Origin: Ailanthus altissimus
Lineage: Eukaryota; Streptophyta; Magnoliopsida; Sapindales; Simaroubaceae
Length of the DNA stretch: 64,000 nt
Assembly: GCA_946807835.1 (NCBI GenBank)
Contig: OX327695.1
Location: 27,572,501-27,636,500, forward strand
Reading direction: 5' to 3'
Every line of letters starts with the position of its first letter. The stretch's first letter is position 1. Both the position numbers and the translations under genes were made by a program. Shown in pieces: positions 48,666-61,450 of the stretch. A model generated the notes under the pieces. That model made no database searches, had not been told where the DNA came from, and was given only the letters and a program-made list of their open reading frames with translations.

Positions 48666-50275
48666 TTGCTGTGATCAGCATCATACAATTGTGTCATACA
48701 TGGTGCTATATTTAACTGCAATTAAATCGGGGGTAATAATTCAAATAAGCCTCTTATATTAGTGGGTTATTCTAAACAAAGATGGTTGAAGCAAAATTGT
48801 TGAGATTGTTATGTAGCAGGATATCGCAGGCTACAAGTATATTATATTTACGTGGTTGACGATAAGAACAAGCAGATTTGGGTTTAATCATTGGATATTC
48901 ACCTTTTTTTTTCAATTGAGTTCAAAGAGTAAAGTCCATTGTACTCTTGAAGAATTTTCGAAATTGAAGGGTTTTAATATTGCGAATTTACTCTGACAAT
49001 CTTGAACTTAAAGCCTTTTAATTAAATAAATTCAATTTTAAATTATAAGAAGTATGAGATCTAAGTTTGTAAAAAAAAAAAATAATGGAGAAACACCAAT
49101 CAAAGAGGCTGTGATGACATTATTATAAGAGATTTAGTTTTGCATAAGATATATTTTACATGTGGAGCAAGACTAGGGTTTTAAGCCATCCAAATACTAG
49201 ATTAGAGATTTAATAGAACTAACCTTTAAAAATCTTGTCTAAGGTACTTGGATTTGTTTTTTTTAGCATTGTCAGCAATAAAAAAATATACACAACTATT
49301 GTGATTACGACTAATTTTTTCAGTATTATAAAGATTATGAAAACACAAAGTCGCTACGATTGATTAAAGTGCTCTAATTGATTGGGGTTCAACGAAGAAG
49401 TGAATAAAGAGAGCGTGAATATACGAAGGATAGATTAGTGATGCATTTAATGATTGAACGATGTCTCTTATGTGTGAAAAGAAGATTTTTAATAGTTAGG
49501 ATTTTGTATTAAGTTCAATTTTTTTTTTTGTTTGACCCTTAATTTTTCTAAAATTTATAAAAGAAAAATAGTATACAAAAAGAAATAAATACTTGAGTTT
49601 TATTTTAAATAAATTTTTAATGTGTTAATTACTTACCATAATAGATGAAATAATTGAGCCTTATAGTTTTAAAAGAATTTTAAGGGTTAAAAAGTATTTT
49701 ATTGTATTTATATATTTTTATTAAACTAATCATAAAAACACATTCATATTAGTTGACGTGACATAATATGGTTGGAAGTATAATATAAAATAATAAATAA
49801 GATAGATAATGTGATAGCAAGCGAGTCAATCATATCATATATGTCGAAAAGTATAAATGAGTTTGTATATATAATATTATTCTTTAACAAAACTTAGGAA
49901 CTTCTATTTTTTTAGTCGACGTGATTAAATATTCATATAACATTACAAGATTTTTTTTCTTGTATAATACTAAATCTAAATTGAAAGAACTAGGGGTGCA
50001 GTTTGGATTGACACGTCTTTGACATAATTGTTTAACTATTAGATCAATTCAAACACTAATAATAGTTCAGATTCAATTAAATATGCATATTTAATGTATA
50101 ATTAAAAAAATGCATTAATTGAACAGTTAAAAAATTATATCAAAACCATGATGTCACAGAACCTTTAAACCTTAACAAATTTTACAAATTATCTTCCTAA
50201 TAATGTGATCAAATATTTATTTAGCATCACATGATTATCTTGTGTATAATACTAAATCTAATTGTAGTAGTAGAG
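48666..50275. other. AT-rich intergenic DNA
   Basis: No gene seen. A ~75-bp segment around TTGTATAATACTAAATCTAA (49905-49985) recurs at 50190-50265, suggesting an insertion of a small element (starting near TAGGGGTGCAGTTTGG, 49992) between them. Confidence 0.4.
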
Positions 50276-51270
50276 GTGACAATCTAAAGAGACGAGTCAT
50301 ATTCGTATTATGTTAAATAAAGATAAAATAATAACTTAACACAAATATTACTCGTTTATAATCGTGTCTTGAATCACACACCTAACGTAAAATGATTATT
50401 AAATTGGTCATAATTCTAATATTTTTTCTTAAATAAATATGGTACTTTATGCTCAAGCTGTAATAAATTTTAATCTAAATATAATTAAATACATTTTAGA
50501 TATAAAATAATCATATCAGATCATAAATGAATCCTGTTATAAACGGATTGGCATGTTAAAACTTTTATAATATCATTTTAGATAAGATAGTAAAATTATC
50601 CATAAATTTATTAAATTTTTTTTATATTAAAAATAATTTAGTAAAATTTAAAGTGAATTTAGGACGAATGAATTCAATAAAAAAATCTCAAACTTGCAAT
50701 GAATATTACATTTTTTTTCTTAATTATTTTAGAAACAAAATAATATGTTGTGTATTACATGTCTAGCGCGCTTAGCATAAACTCTTAACACACATGCTAA
50801 GTGTTAGGTGTGCAATGTTGCGCGCTAACACGCGCTCCTAGCACGTGTGTTAAGCAAACAATATTGCACGCTTAACATGTGCTCCTAATACATATATTAA
50901 ACGCACTAAACGCACAACATTGCGTACTCTTAGAGTTCACTCTTAGCACACATGCTAACCGTTGCGTGCTTAACGTATATTCTTAACACGCATATTAAAT
51001 ATTAAACGCACAACGTTGTATGCATAATGCATAATATTGTACATTTTTAATATACATGTTAAGTGTTATGTACTCATCACCAAAGTCACTTAAAATTTAT
51101 GAATAACCTATTATAAGTTTAATAATAAGTACATATCCACTCAAACGAATTTGATATTAAAACTCTAAACTCGCAATAAATTTAAAAAAAAATTAATATT
51201 TTATTTTTAAAGCAGATACAAAGACTATCTCCGACTCAAATCAAATTTGCTACCATCCTAATTTTAGATC
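50276..51270. repeat. AT-rich repeat with GC-rich palindromic-word block, copy 2
   Basis: The GC-rich block at 50757-51076 is built from degenerate CGCGCTTAGCAT / GCACATGCTAAGTG-like words, matching the block at 5212-5590. The right flank (AATTTGATATTAAAACTC, then GCAGATACAAAGAC) matches the flank of copy 1. The right end, AATTTGCTACCATCCTA, resembles the inverse of hAT-like MITE ends. Confidence 0.5.
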
Positions 51271-51665
51271 AATTTGAACTCAATAATTTTGTGTGGAATT
51301 GACGAGTTATGTCACAAATTACCACTCTTTGCAATAAGGTAATCACCAAATTGCATCCACAAGATTTGGGCATTGGTAAGCATTGGTAATTGTCCTCTCC
51401 CGCAGCACGGTTTATCAAAATTATCCATTAAATTATTTCATTACCCTCTCAAATACCACCACTAAACATATTGTCCAAATAGTTCACTTCCTTTTTGCAA
51501 GATGGTGGGAATATGTTAATTTCATTTTGAATTCTTTTCATATTAGAGTATATGGGTCTCGTAAGCATTAATCAACATTTAACATTGTTACAGACAAGAT
51601 GCTTTTTTTTTTCTCTAGTGTATTTTTCGGCATAGAATAGCTGCAAAAAGTTGAGCTATTCTTAA

Positions 51666-51679
51666 CCCCCCCCCCCCCC
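51666..51679. repeat. C14 homopolymer
   Basis: Fourteen consecutive C in an AT-rich context, 48 bp beyond the stop codon of the DUF1640 gene and thus probably in its 3' UTR (as poly-G on the transcript). Confidence 0.9.
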
Positions 51680-51726
51680 ATGTTGATTATTTCTGCTATT
51701 GTCTGTTGGTTTGCAATTCTACTGTT

Positions 51727-54372
51727 TTACATCAAGATGCGTACTACAGCAAGACCAACTGCGGACATGGAAACAAGAGAACCTATGCAGTACTTTATCA
51801 CCTCATATTTTGCCGCTTCCAACTGAGCCCTTAATGCATGAATTTCCTGAAAATTACAAATATATGATAGACAATGCTAAGGCAAAGTAGAAATTTCAAT
51901 CAACTGAAACAAACCATTTCTCAAGTTTGCTTATAGTACTTACACGATCAAGCTTGTTAGTGAGGTTAGAGGTTTCAGCATTCTGGTTTGCTAACTCATC
52001 CCGTATCCTCCTATGTTTAACACAAACCAGAGGAAGATAATGCAGACAGCATCAGAGAGATATAACAGAAACAAAGTATACGGCATGGTGAGAAAGCACA
52101 TAATTGATGTATATTACTTTCCTTACCCTCTTTCAAGATTCAAATCCAACCGTTGCCCGGCTTTAACTTTATCAATTTCGTGCCTACATCATATTCAATA
52201 TCTTCGCACTATGAGGCCATGAAATATCACTCGAAATTTCACGAGGTTTGAGTAAAAATATAGCATGCTTAGATACTCTACAAAACAGACCTCAATTCAC
52301 TGTGCATCTTCTCTATATCATTTCGAAGTTTCTCAGTCTCGTGTTGCAACAAAGAAAAATGGTGGTCCTGCAGTACAAAAATTATTCAGGTAACCAAAGA
52401 ACCAGGCATCGAAAACATTAGTGGAGTAATTATTTATTGTTCGTCATAAGGATTGTTCAGTTCTAAGAAAGGGCAATGAAGAGTGAGGCTGCAATATTTG
52501 AAACAGTAAGGCCACATTATATCTTCAGCATTTTTCATTTTGAGTTGCAAATAGAACTCTGTAGAACAATCATTTCATCTTCCATTGCTTGCATGCCTCA
52601 GGTACTTGAAGCATCTGTAAGTTTATAGTGCATCTTAAACTAAGACAAGAAGAAATCAGTAGAAAATTTTCCTTTTGCTACAACTAAGTCTTTCTATTTC
52701 CGAAGTACCAAATTGACCACATCTAGGGCTCCACTACATCTATATAGAGCCATGCTTATCCTCAACCAAAAAATTTATAAAATAAAAAAACATTGCACTG
52801 TAATACCAAAAAAAACAAAAGCAAAAAGTGAGACATAGATAAAAGGCATCAGTATACATTATTTCCCCAACAAGCACATAAAAGTTGTTTGATAATGTAT
52901 AACAGTCTCCAGAAAAGTTGTCTGAGAACATGTAACAATCTCCAGGTCAGTTTGGTGGTGTCTAAATGACGTGCTATTGCATCAGAGAATATTTTGTTGG
53001 AATACATGGTATTGTTTTGTTGAAAAGATTATGGATCTGGCTACACACTACACAGTGGCCTTGCTAGTTATTAGTTATTAGACTGAGATGAACTGGTCAA
53101 GGACCATTAGGGTGGCACAATCCAAAATTTTAAATGGCATGCTTTTGCATCATACAATATTGTTACAGAACAATCCAGAAACAACTTCTCATGGTTGCGA
53201 CAAACAAACATGGAAAAGAGGAAATAGGAGCTTCAAGATGTTCAACATCTAATGTTTCCAGACAACTACTTCAAATCTTGCATTACTAATGGCAGCATGA
53301 TGCAAGAGAGAAGACAGTTGTTAAACTTTATAGCATCAACTCCATGAGCAGTGAGAACTTGCACCAAACAGGTGATTTAGAAAGCATTCATACATAAGAA
53401 GACAATCCCTAAAAATTAACATTTAAATTACTTATAAAGGTTAATCCGTAATTATCTAGCAATCGCAACGTTGGTGAATAAATAGATCTCAATCATCACA
53501 AACAATAGAAGCTGTCCACAAGAAGTAAAGATGAGACTGAGCCATTCATCCAAAATCACAAAGAAAAAACATGTTTGAATGGTGGCAATGAATCTAAAAC
53601 CTACATGCCAATATCACTAGATAAAAATTGAATAAATAAAACCAGTCAAATACCTGTGAACTTTGAACTTGGGATTTGAATTTTGACAAATTGGATTCCT
53701 GAATCATCTCACACTATCACCAAAAGCAGACACACCCATTTAGAAAGTCACAATAACAGAAAAGAAAAACTTGCAACTGAAACCACATAAACAAACCTAC
53801 TATTCACATATAGTTCATATAAACCCATCTTGCATTAACAAATATCTATAGAGGCCAATCATCTAAAACAGAAATTAAAGCGGCAAATGATCCAAACCAA
53901 AAGACGTACTTTCTGCATCTCCGCCTTTGAAACGACCGACTGAGATACATTCTCTAAGCTGTCGTGCAAAACATCAGTTATGGCAGCTGTTATTGCCTCG
54001 GCTTGCTTCGAGGGCACGCCTTGTGCCTCCAATTTCCTAACCTACATACATGGTAGCGTTCAATTTCCTAACATTTAATCATTAGGCAATCGAAGGAGCA
54101 ACAAAAGGCAACAATTCAAAGATAATAAATAAAATTGTTTCAGTTACCAGAGCCAAAGTGTCAACAAGAAACAACCGATTTCCGTTGGATGAGGCGAGCT
54201 GCGAAATCTGTCTACAATCAAATTTCCGATGAAATGAAGTCGACAACTGAACAGCTGACGGGTCGTGTTGTGGGTTCCTATCAGAGGGGCCAAACCCTCT
54301 GAATCTGCTCAAGTTGAAACCTGAATTCGTTCCGATTTGCCCCACACGCTTACAAGCCGCGACAGCGGCCAT
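51727..54372 (-). CDS. Mitochondrial DUF1640 protein (FMP32/CCDC90/MCUR1 family)
   Basis: Seven exons on the minus strand: 54372-54148, 54041-53910, 53713-53654, 52367-52291, 52183-52127, 52010-51944, 51846-51727. All have GT-AG introns and join in frame to 245 aa. Residues 1-65 are Arg/Ser-rich with few acids (KRVGQ, SRFRGFG), a likely mitochondrial presequence. DUF1640 begins near residue 68 (FLVDTLALVRKLEAQGVPSK) and runs through LENVSQSVVSKAEMQK, a long predicted coiled coil (LLQHETEKLRNDIEKM) and the QRLDLNLERGRIRDELANQ segment to a C-terminal membrane helix (YCIGSLVSMSAVGLAVV). The family comprises inner-membrane proteins; animal MCUR1 affects the calcium uniporter and yeast FMP32 relates to cytochrome oxidase. 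The plant role is not established. The start is the first ATG; upstream codons are non-ATG. Confidence 0.95.
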
Positions 54373-54440
54373 TCGATTACGCAACGAAGTAAGAATCTTT
54401 AACGGATAATGTCGAGCCCTAAAATTCACCAATCTCAAAT

Positions 54441-54680
54441 CTGACTTCAAAAAGGAAAAAGGGGGAAAAAATCGATTCTGAAAATCCTAAAATTCGAATC
54501 AAATGTCACATGAAATGCATCTCAAAACAAATTGAACTATTCGATCCGGTGTTTGGTTTGGTTGAAGGAATTGCATAAAGAAATCGGTACCTCAGAAATG
54601 GAATGAGACGTTCGTTTCACGGAAGACGAAGATAATAATTCCTTTCGTGTCTGCCTCGTGAATATGGCAAAGTTATTTCT
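54441..54680 (-). other. Probable 5' leader with intron of the DUF1640 gene
   Basis: On the minus strand, a donor-like TTCTGAG|GTACCG at 54591/54590 and a pyrimidine-rich acceptor CTTTTTGAAG|TCAG near 54445 suggest a ~146-bp intron in the 5' UTR. Inferred from splice-like signals only. Confidence 0.45.
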
Positions 54681-54689
54681 CGGTTACTT

Positions 54690-55450
54690 CTTTGAATATA
54701 TTTTAACCAATTTTACAGGTCAGCTGTATTATATTTAAATTAACCAAAAATGGGAGCAACGTTCTCAATGTCGATGCTAATGCCTCAGGTCCAACCAACA
54801 AAAAAATTAAAATGAAAGCCGGTATATTAACTAACTATTAACCGTATAAATTTTCAAAATTCAACCTTTTCCTTTGTTTAATTAAGATCAAACAGCAAAC
54901 TAAGTTCCTGATAACTCGTTACTAATCCAAAAATAAACACACAAGAGAGTGATAATGTTTATTATTTTGACCGGGAAAGCTTGATTTATTTTTCAACACA
55001 ACAAATTTCTGCTTCCCATGGAAAGAAATTAGAATTACAACATCCTAACAAGCCACATCCATTAGCCAATCCTCCAAAGAGAATCTTTGTTCTGTTCTGT
55101 TCCCTTCCCTGCCACTGTCAGAAATTCTAAATCATGTGACTCGGTAAATTAAGCTGTAGCAACTGGTTGCAGGTAAAAACATCAGCTGTACAAGGTAACA
55201 TTATCAGGTAAACATTTTTTGCAACTGTATTATACAAAAATTGCCTCGTCGCCCATCCTTCCAACTGGGTCAATCGACATCATTGTAATCGAAGATTACA
55301 TGCCTAATGCGCTAAAAATATAAGCCAAACAAATCTATGATTAGCGCAGAGCAGGAAAATTTGTAAAGTGAATGCCAGAGCTCTAACACAACACGAATTC
55401 CAGCTCCTCGGGCAAGTTTTATGCTCTTCATAAATACAGCATGGGCAGCC
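54690..55450. other. Intergenic region between the DUF1640 and downstream-oriented gene
   Basis: Holds the promoter of the DUF1640 gene (right of 54680, minus strand) and the 3' UTR of the gene ending at 55451. An AT-rich TATA-like stretch (AAAATATATTC on minus) occurs near 54700. Nothing else recognised. Confidence 0.4.
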
Positions 55451-58400
55451 TTACTTGCGTGGCTTTTGGTGTGGGTACAAGATATCATCAACACTCTTTT
55501 TTATGTAGTTCCCCACTCGACGAATGTTCCTGGCCACTCCCGATGCAACTAGGTTTGCATTTCTTGTAAACCTGCAGTGTTGCATGAACACCAGAATTTA
55601 GCCTTCATTTATTAATCCAGGTTTTGAAAAAGAATAGTTATTAATATTTGCTTGCCTGCTCAGAAAGTCATGCCCTGATGAATGAGCTGGGTTATTATGA
55701 GCTCGAGGCCGAGGTAATTCACGGACATCTTAAACAAAACAAACCCAATCATTAAGTAGATGATAAGTTGTCAAAAAAAAAGGTAGATGATACAAGATCA
55801 AATGGCTCCACTATGAAATTTCCAATAAACTGGCTGCATTCTGGTATGAAGTAATAGATGATGATTTTAGATGGCTCTCTGTTCAAGAGAAACAAAACAA
55901 CACTTGCTAAAAGAAAACAGAAAAAGAAAGATGATTCAAGAGGCAGCAAAATCTATGAAGACACCCAGACATGCTTGCTGTCCTATATGGCACCATTAAC
56001 CACCAAATTATCATAAACCAAGTGCCCCCCGCCTAGATAAGATTCATAATAATGATGGGTTGTGACTTTTTAAGTCAAAGAGCACACCATCGCAACCAAC
56101 CATGAAATCAAAGAGCACCTATCTCACAATGTGTTGATTCTATTTCCTGCCTTCAAAACTCTAAAAGGCTATAGTTTCTCCATCTAGGTGAGCTGAAATT
56201 TTGACTAGGCCATTTGTAGTCAATGATTGCTAGGTATTTGGACTAACTCAAGCAACACAGAACTTAACGTGCGCATATGCATGCACGCTCTAAGACCAAC
56301 TCCGTAACTCATGCAGGCCATACCCATCAAGACACCAATGCACAAAAACACACAAACAGAACAAGGAAATAAGAAATTAAAAATAAAAATGAAAGGGAGG
56401 CATCATTTAGATGCCTAAGAAATTAAGGTATGGCCACCACATATGGTTGTTTTTGCTGTCATACCATCCATTAAAATGTTTAAAATGTTAATAATTGGGT
56501 TCAAAAGTTCAAACACCAGCCCTTCTGGCCTAAGGGATGTTCTGCCCCAAACTAAGAGGTCAGGAGAAGAACTATTCTTTATCTAGAATTTACAAATAGT
56601 AAAATGGCAGTAAAGCAATAGCAAATCAATCAATAAAATTCAGAGATGGGATGTAAAGTAAAACTAAAAGACGAACATCAATTAAACAAGATCAGTAGTT
56701 GTTGAGAACAAAAACAGCATTACATTTAATGCATTTACACTAAATTTGACATATCTTTGAAATAACCTCAGAGTAGGATATGCATTTTGGCTGTTCTTCC
56801 TTTATGACATATATTTTCTTTCATCTTCCCATGTGATTGAGAACAAAGGCTGGAGATACAAACCCACAATTTGATATAAATAAATCTTATGTAATCTTTA
56901 ATGTCAAAGCACCTAGTGTACCCAAAAACCAGCAAGTGAAGTCCTCACCTTCTCTGTTATGAGCATGAGCAGCAGCAGGAGTAGAAGCAGCTTTAGCATT
57001 AGCAACCGGTCTATCCACTAGAAACTGCAGCAACTAGTATCAGTTAGATATACCATGCATCAGCGAAAACAAAAATTGAGACCAAACATTAACTGCAATA
57101 TATTCATCACACAAACAGACACAGCAAGAAAGAGAGAGAGAGAGAAAGAAAGAGAGCTAAACCTCCAGGCCAAAACAGATTGGCAGTTCCCTTTTTGTTC
57201 CTTGGTTATCATTTGAACCGTCTTGTACATTATTTTTATATAGAGAGTAACCAGCACAAGCATAATAAAAATCTAAAACAGCCCTCCCATTTTCCGAAGC
57301 TACAGCCTCAGATAGTCCAAAATTGTGTTTAGGTACTGCCCATCAAACTTGAATATCAGTACATATCACATTAATATTATTAACAATTATAATTTCTAAT
57401 ACAAAGCAAACAAACACTTCAAATAAAATGTCAAACAACAAAGCTTGACCACCATTTATAGTAAAATATGGCTTTTCTTGAACCAATAGTAATCAAGCCC
57501 GCTTGTTAATTGCGATTAAAACGAGCAACGGAATCAAATGCACGTCTTTTTTTTTTTTTGCCCCTACAATTCTTTAAAAAAAACCAAATTGACTGCAAAT
57601 TAGGAATAGCAAAATGACTCACAAACCCGTTAGAACCTATGCCTGTTGGGAAGGATTTTATAAGGCTTGAAGCGGATTTAAGATCGGTTTAGTATATAAA
57701 ATTAAAATCTGCAACAGGTTTAGGACGAGTAGGGATTAGGGTATCCGCGAATATTTACAAATTTTTTTTTTCCCTAAAAGAAGACAAAACGATGTTGCTG
57801 TGGTTGCAACCCTAAATGAAAAATTGAAAGACCGATTTCTATCTCTCCTTTAATCCATTAATTGTTCTCACTCTCACTTGTTATACAAACGTCGTCCAGT
57901 AGTTTTGTCATCTCTGATTCTCTATTCTCATAAAATTATTGGCTCACACTCGTCGAATTTGTTTCTTTGATTCTCAATCGTCGAATTTGTTTCTTTGATT
58001 CTCAAACGACATGTTTCGATCTCTCTTTAATTTTTATGTCGTTGACTTTACATTACTTAAATAAATAATATGAATATTTTAAAAGAAATGGATTGATTTT
58101 TTTATTTAACTTTTTGTTTATTTTCTTCACATGATAAGAATTGATAATCATTTTATTTAACTTTTTTTATTTATTTTTTTCATATATATAATGGAGATTG
58201 GTAATCATTTAATTTTACCTTTTTACTCTTTTAATATTTAATTTGTTATTGGCTTAACTAATTGGCAAATTGAATTATCTTAAAATTATAATATATCAAT
58301 ATAATTTCATTTGTGAGACGTGTTCTTAAATCTTGAATCAAGTCTAAGAAAATTTATTTTTGTTTAGTTGAGTTTCTTTGTAATTATGTTATCTAGTATT

Positions 58401-59080
58401 TGTGTTAACTATTTATGAGTTATTTTTATTAGTTTTAATTTGCAAATGAGTTTAACTTTGATAAAAAGATTTTTATTAAATTTAAATTTGTGATATAATT
58501 TAAATTATTATATTTTATATTTTTTAAAAAATTAATGATATGATTTTTATCTTTTTTTATTATATTAATTTACTATCCTTAAAATTTATGAATAATTCGT
58601 TGTGGATTTAGTAAGAATACATATTTGTTATAGCGAATTTGGTAATGAACTTCAAACCCACAAGGTATTTCATTTTTAATGTGATCTTGGGTTTAGGAGT
58701 ATATGCCATGTATGTTAAAGTTTCTTTAGAACCAAAAATTGAAAAAAAAAAAGAAAACAAGAAACTTCTACTAAAAGTCACACGATCGCCACTGAATTCA
58801 AGAATGTTAAAATAAATATAGTAATTGAACGATCATAACAAATAAGACCTAATAATTTGAAGAGTGAATTAATTAATTAATAACCTTGATGGAGAGAACG
58901 AGGGACGCCGATGCAACGAGGGCTGCGATTACGGGATTTGAGAGAGGAAGAGTAATAGAGAAATCCCTTGCAAGCTTTTCCCTTTGTACCTTCTTTTACA
59001 ACTTTACTCGGCTTTTGTTGTTGTTGTTGTTGTTGCTGCTGCCTATCGTCTCCTCTCTCTTCTTCTTTACTCGTATCCAT
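55451..59080 (-). CDS. Conserved plant protein of unknown function (DUF8204-like)
   Basis: Five exons on the minus strand: 59080-58885, 57335-57163, 57024-56949, 55728-55656, 55571-55451, giving 212 aa. The exon ends join in frame at residues conserved in homologues as I recall them. Features in order: acidic N-terminus, nine-Gln run (residues 14-22), KGKACKGFLYYSSSLKSRNRSPRC (Cys-rich start of the conserved domain), FYYACAGYSLYKN, ELPICFGLEFLVDRP, an Ala/His linker (TPAAAHAHN), and a highly conserved C-terminus RNANLVASGVARNIRRVGNY ending in SVDDILYP. No signal peptide or membrane helix is seen. The last intron (55655-55572) has GC at its donor. Intron 1 (1549 bp) holds repeat DNA. Function unknown; the DUF number is from memory. 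Confidence 0.88.
57124..57154. repeat. (GA)n-rich simple repeat in intron 2
   Basis: About 30 bp of AGAGAGAGAGAG with AAAG interruptions, directly inside the donor side of intron 2 of the gene at 55451-59080. Confidence 0.7.
57600..58700. repeat. Possible third relative of the AT-rich repeat family, in intron 1
   Basis: The edges resemble those of the repeats at 4981 and 50276 (TAGGAATAGCAAAATGAC at left; TAATTCGTTGTGGATTTAG and GTTTAGGAGT at right), but the palindromic GC-rich block is absent. Weak. Confidence 0.3.
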
Positions 59081-59249
59081 GCTCGCTTGCTTCGATTCAC
59101 TTCTCCGTCTTCTCGGTCTTTGATTCTGTACTGGACAGAGAGAGAAAGAGTAATGGTTGGTGAATCACAGCAACACTCTCTCCAGTTTTAAGACTTACTC
59201 CGACGTCTTTTCGTTTACTGTGTACTGGAGATGACGATACCTTTCCCTG

Positions 59250-60530
59250 CGCCTGTGCTTCTTATATCTTGCCATACGGTTTGCCTGATTGTGTGATTTT
59301 TTATTTTGACAATGATTGTGTGAATTTTTCGGTCGCCATGATAACTTTAAATAGTTATACATGTCATGTCATTTAATTTTTAGGAAAATATTAAGGTTTT
59401 TGGTGTTTGGTTTCTCTGCTTGTTAAAAAAAAAAATTTAATATTAAAAATTTTATTAAATTTTTTTCATTTGGTACTAATTAGAGAAAAAGTTTTTTAAA
59501 TTAAAAAATTTAATTTGCTTCTATTTTTAAAATTTTAAATTTTAGAAATAATTTTTTTAATTTTTTTTAATATTTATAATATTTTTTTATTTTTATATGA
59601 TACTTTTAATAAAAATGAACTATATTTAATTAATATATTTTAATTTTTTTTAAATTATTATACCTCTAATTCTCCGTATTTCTAAAATTATTATATTTTC
59701 ATAAGAATCTATCAAAATTTATTGTTGATATTTTATTTTTTTTAAAAAGTATTATTTTATTTTTAATTTTTGTATAAAATACAAAAATTTATATTGATTC
59801 GTTGATTATTATGTGTTGATTTTACTTAATTAATATTTTTTAATAAATTGTATTTGAGAAAGTACATGACAAATTTAAATTTATATATAAAAAATATCAA
59901 ATTATTTAAAATTTGAATATATATTTTATTAAGTGTCCTTTTTGATAATTTAATAATAGATAAATACTTTTAATAATGTATAACTAAACAATCTAATACT
60001 TCAAAAGAGTTTTTTTAATTGATAACAAACGACTAATGATTTTTTCTTAAAAGCTATACTTTTAAAAACTCTATTTGAAAAGTCCAATTAAACGAATCCT
60101 TAATGAATATAAGAAAAAAAAAATTCTGCTTTTATTATTTTTACCAAGTTTTTTAATTTTTTTTTAATTTCGTTAAAAAGAGGATTTTGAAGGCAAAAGT
60201 ATTTCCATTGTCTTTAAGAAAACAACCTTAATACATTTATTTGTATCTAATAAACTTTAAACTAAAAAGCAAACAACAATGTGCATCTAAAATAAAGTAA
60301 ATACTAATAAAATTATTTATGTACAAATATTATAACCTAAAATTTGAGTGAAAATAAAAACAAAAAATTCGTGATTTATTTATTTTATTTTAAAAGATCA
60401 TAACTTATTATTTGCTTGTAGGGCTTTTTATTGTGTTATGGTATAATGTAGTTTATGAGGTCTAATTGAGTTTTAATAATTTAACATGATGAAAAATATT
60501 ATTTTTGTATAATTGCGGATGGTGTTCAAC
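59250..60530. other. AT-rich upstream region
   Basis: Contains the promoter of the minus-strand gene starting at 59080 (GATATAAG on minus at about 59265 is a possible TATA) and then long A/T runs. A MITE may span about 59395-60100 (GGTGTTTGGTTT at left, AATTAAACGAATCCTT at right), but the inverted repeats are poor. Confidence 0.35.
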
Positions 60531-61450
60531 AGTGTTTGATAAAAAATTTTAGAGAAACTTTTTCAAGTTGACCAAATTTGAAATTGTTTGGTTAAAATAA
60601 CTTAAACAATACTAATTAAATATTTTTTTACTATTTTACCCTTATCCTAAAATAAAATAAAATTTTTAAATCACACTAAAAATTCCACCAACACTCTTCT
60701 CTCCCTCTCCCTCTCCCTCTCACGGTTAACACAAAAATTATCTATCTCACAGTTTCACTCATAAATTTGAATTTAAAAAATTTTAAAGATTGAAGATATA
60801 TTTGATTAGTGTAGAGTTGAAAAAAAATAGGAGAAAATTAGTAAGTATATTTTTTTTAATTTTGAGTATTTTTATATTTAATTGTTAAAAATGTGTAGAT
60901 GTAATATAAAAAATAAATTAAAAATATGTGTGAAATCAAAATGGTTAAAAATTGCGGATTTCATCATTTTTTTACCTGAGACGCACCGGCGCGTGCGTCT
61001 ATGCACTGTTGATGGCAGGCACGTAGACGCACGCGCCACCGAGTTAGGCACACGCATCGCTTGATGTGCACTCAGCAAGCAAAACCACCAAGCAAGCATT
61101 TTGCTCATTGGGTGCGCGCCCAACAAGTTTTTTTTATTTATAATTTATATTATTATTTTTTAAAAATTATTATTGTTATTATAAATAATATTTTTTATAA
61201 TTAATTAAAAAATTAATTATTTAAAATTTTATATTCTCAATTAATTTATAAAAAAAAGAAAATAAAAGATTAAATAAAAAAATTATTAAAATTATAATAA
61301 GGATAAAATAATCAACGTAACATATATTTGATTAATAAAATTTAAAATATTTGATTTCAATCAAAAAAAATTTATATTATATTAATAATCAACCTCAAAA
61401 ATTCACCAAATTTTTAAACATATGAAAAGTGCTTGACAATTAGCTTTTGC
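60530..61450. repeat. AT-rich repeat with a GC-rich core
   Basis: A sharp GC-rich island at 60977-61131 (ACGCACCGGCGCGTGCGTCT, then GTAGACGCACGCGCC) within extremely AT-rich DNA. The island contains inverted words. The edges GGTGTTCAACAGTGTTTGATA (60521) and the inverse of GACTTTAAACATTATCGAGC (right) are weakly similar, hinting at a TIR element. Confidence 0.4.

Noticed and set aside
59018..59041. (GTT)n run as an intergenic microsatellite
   Set aside because: It is the coding strand complement of the poly-Gln run in exon 1 of the gene at 55451-59080.
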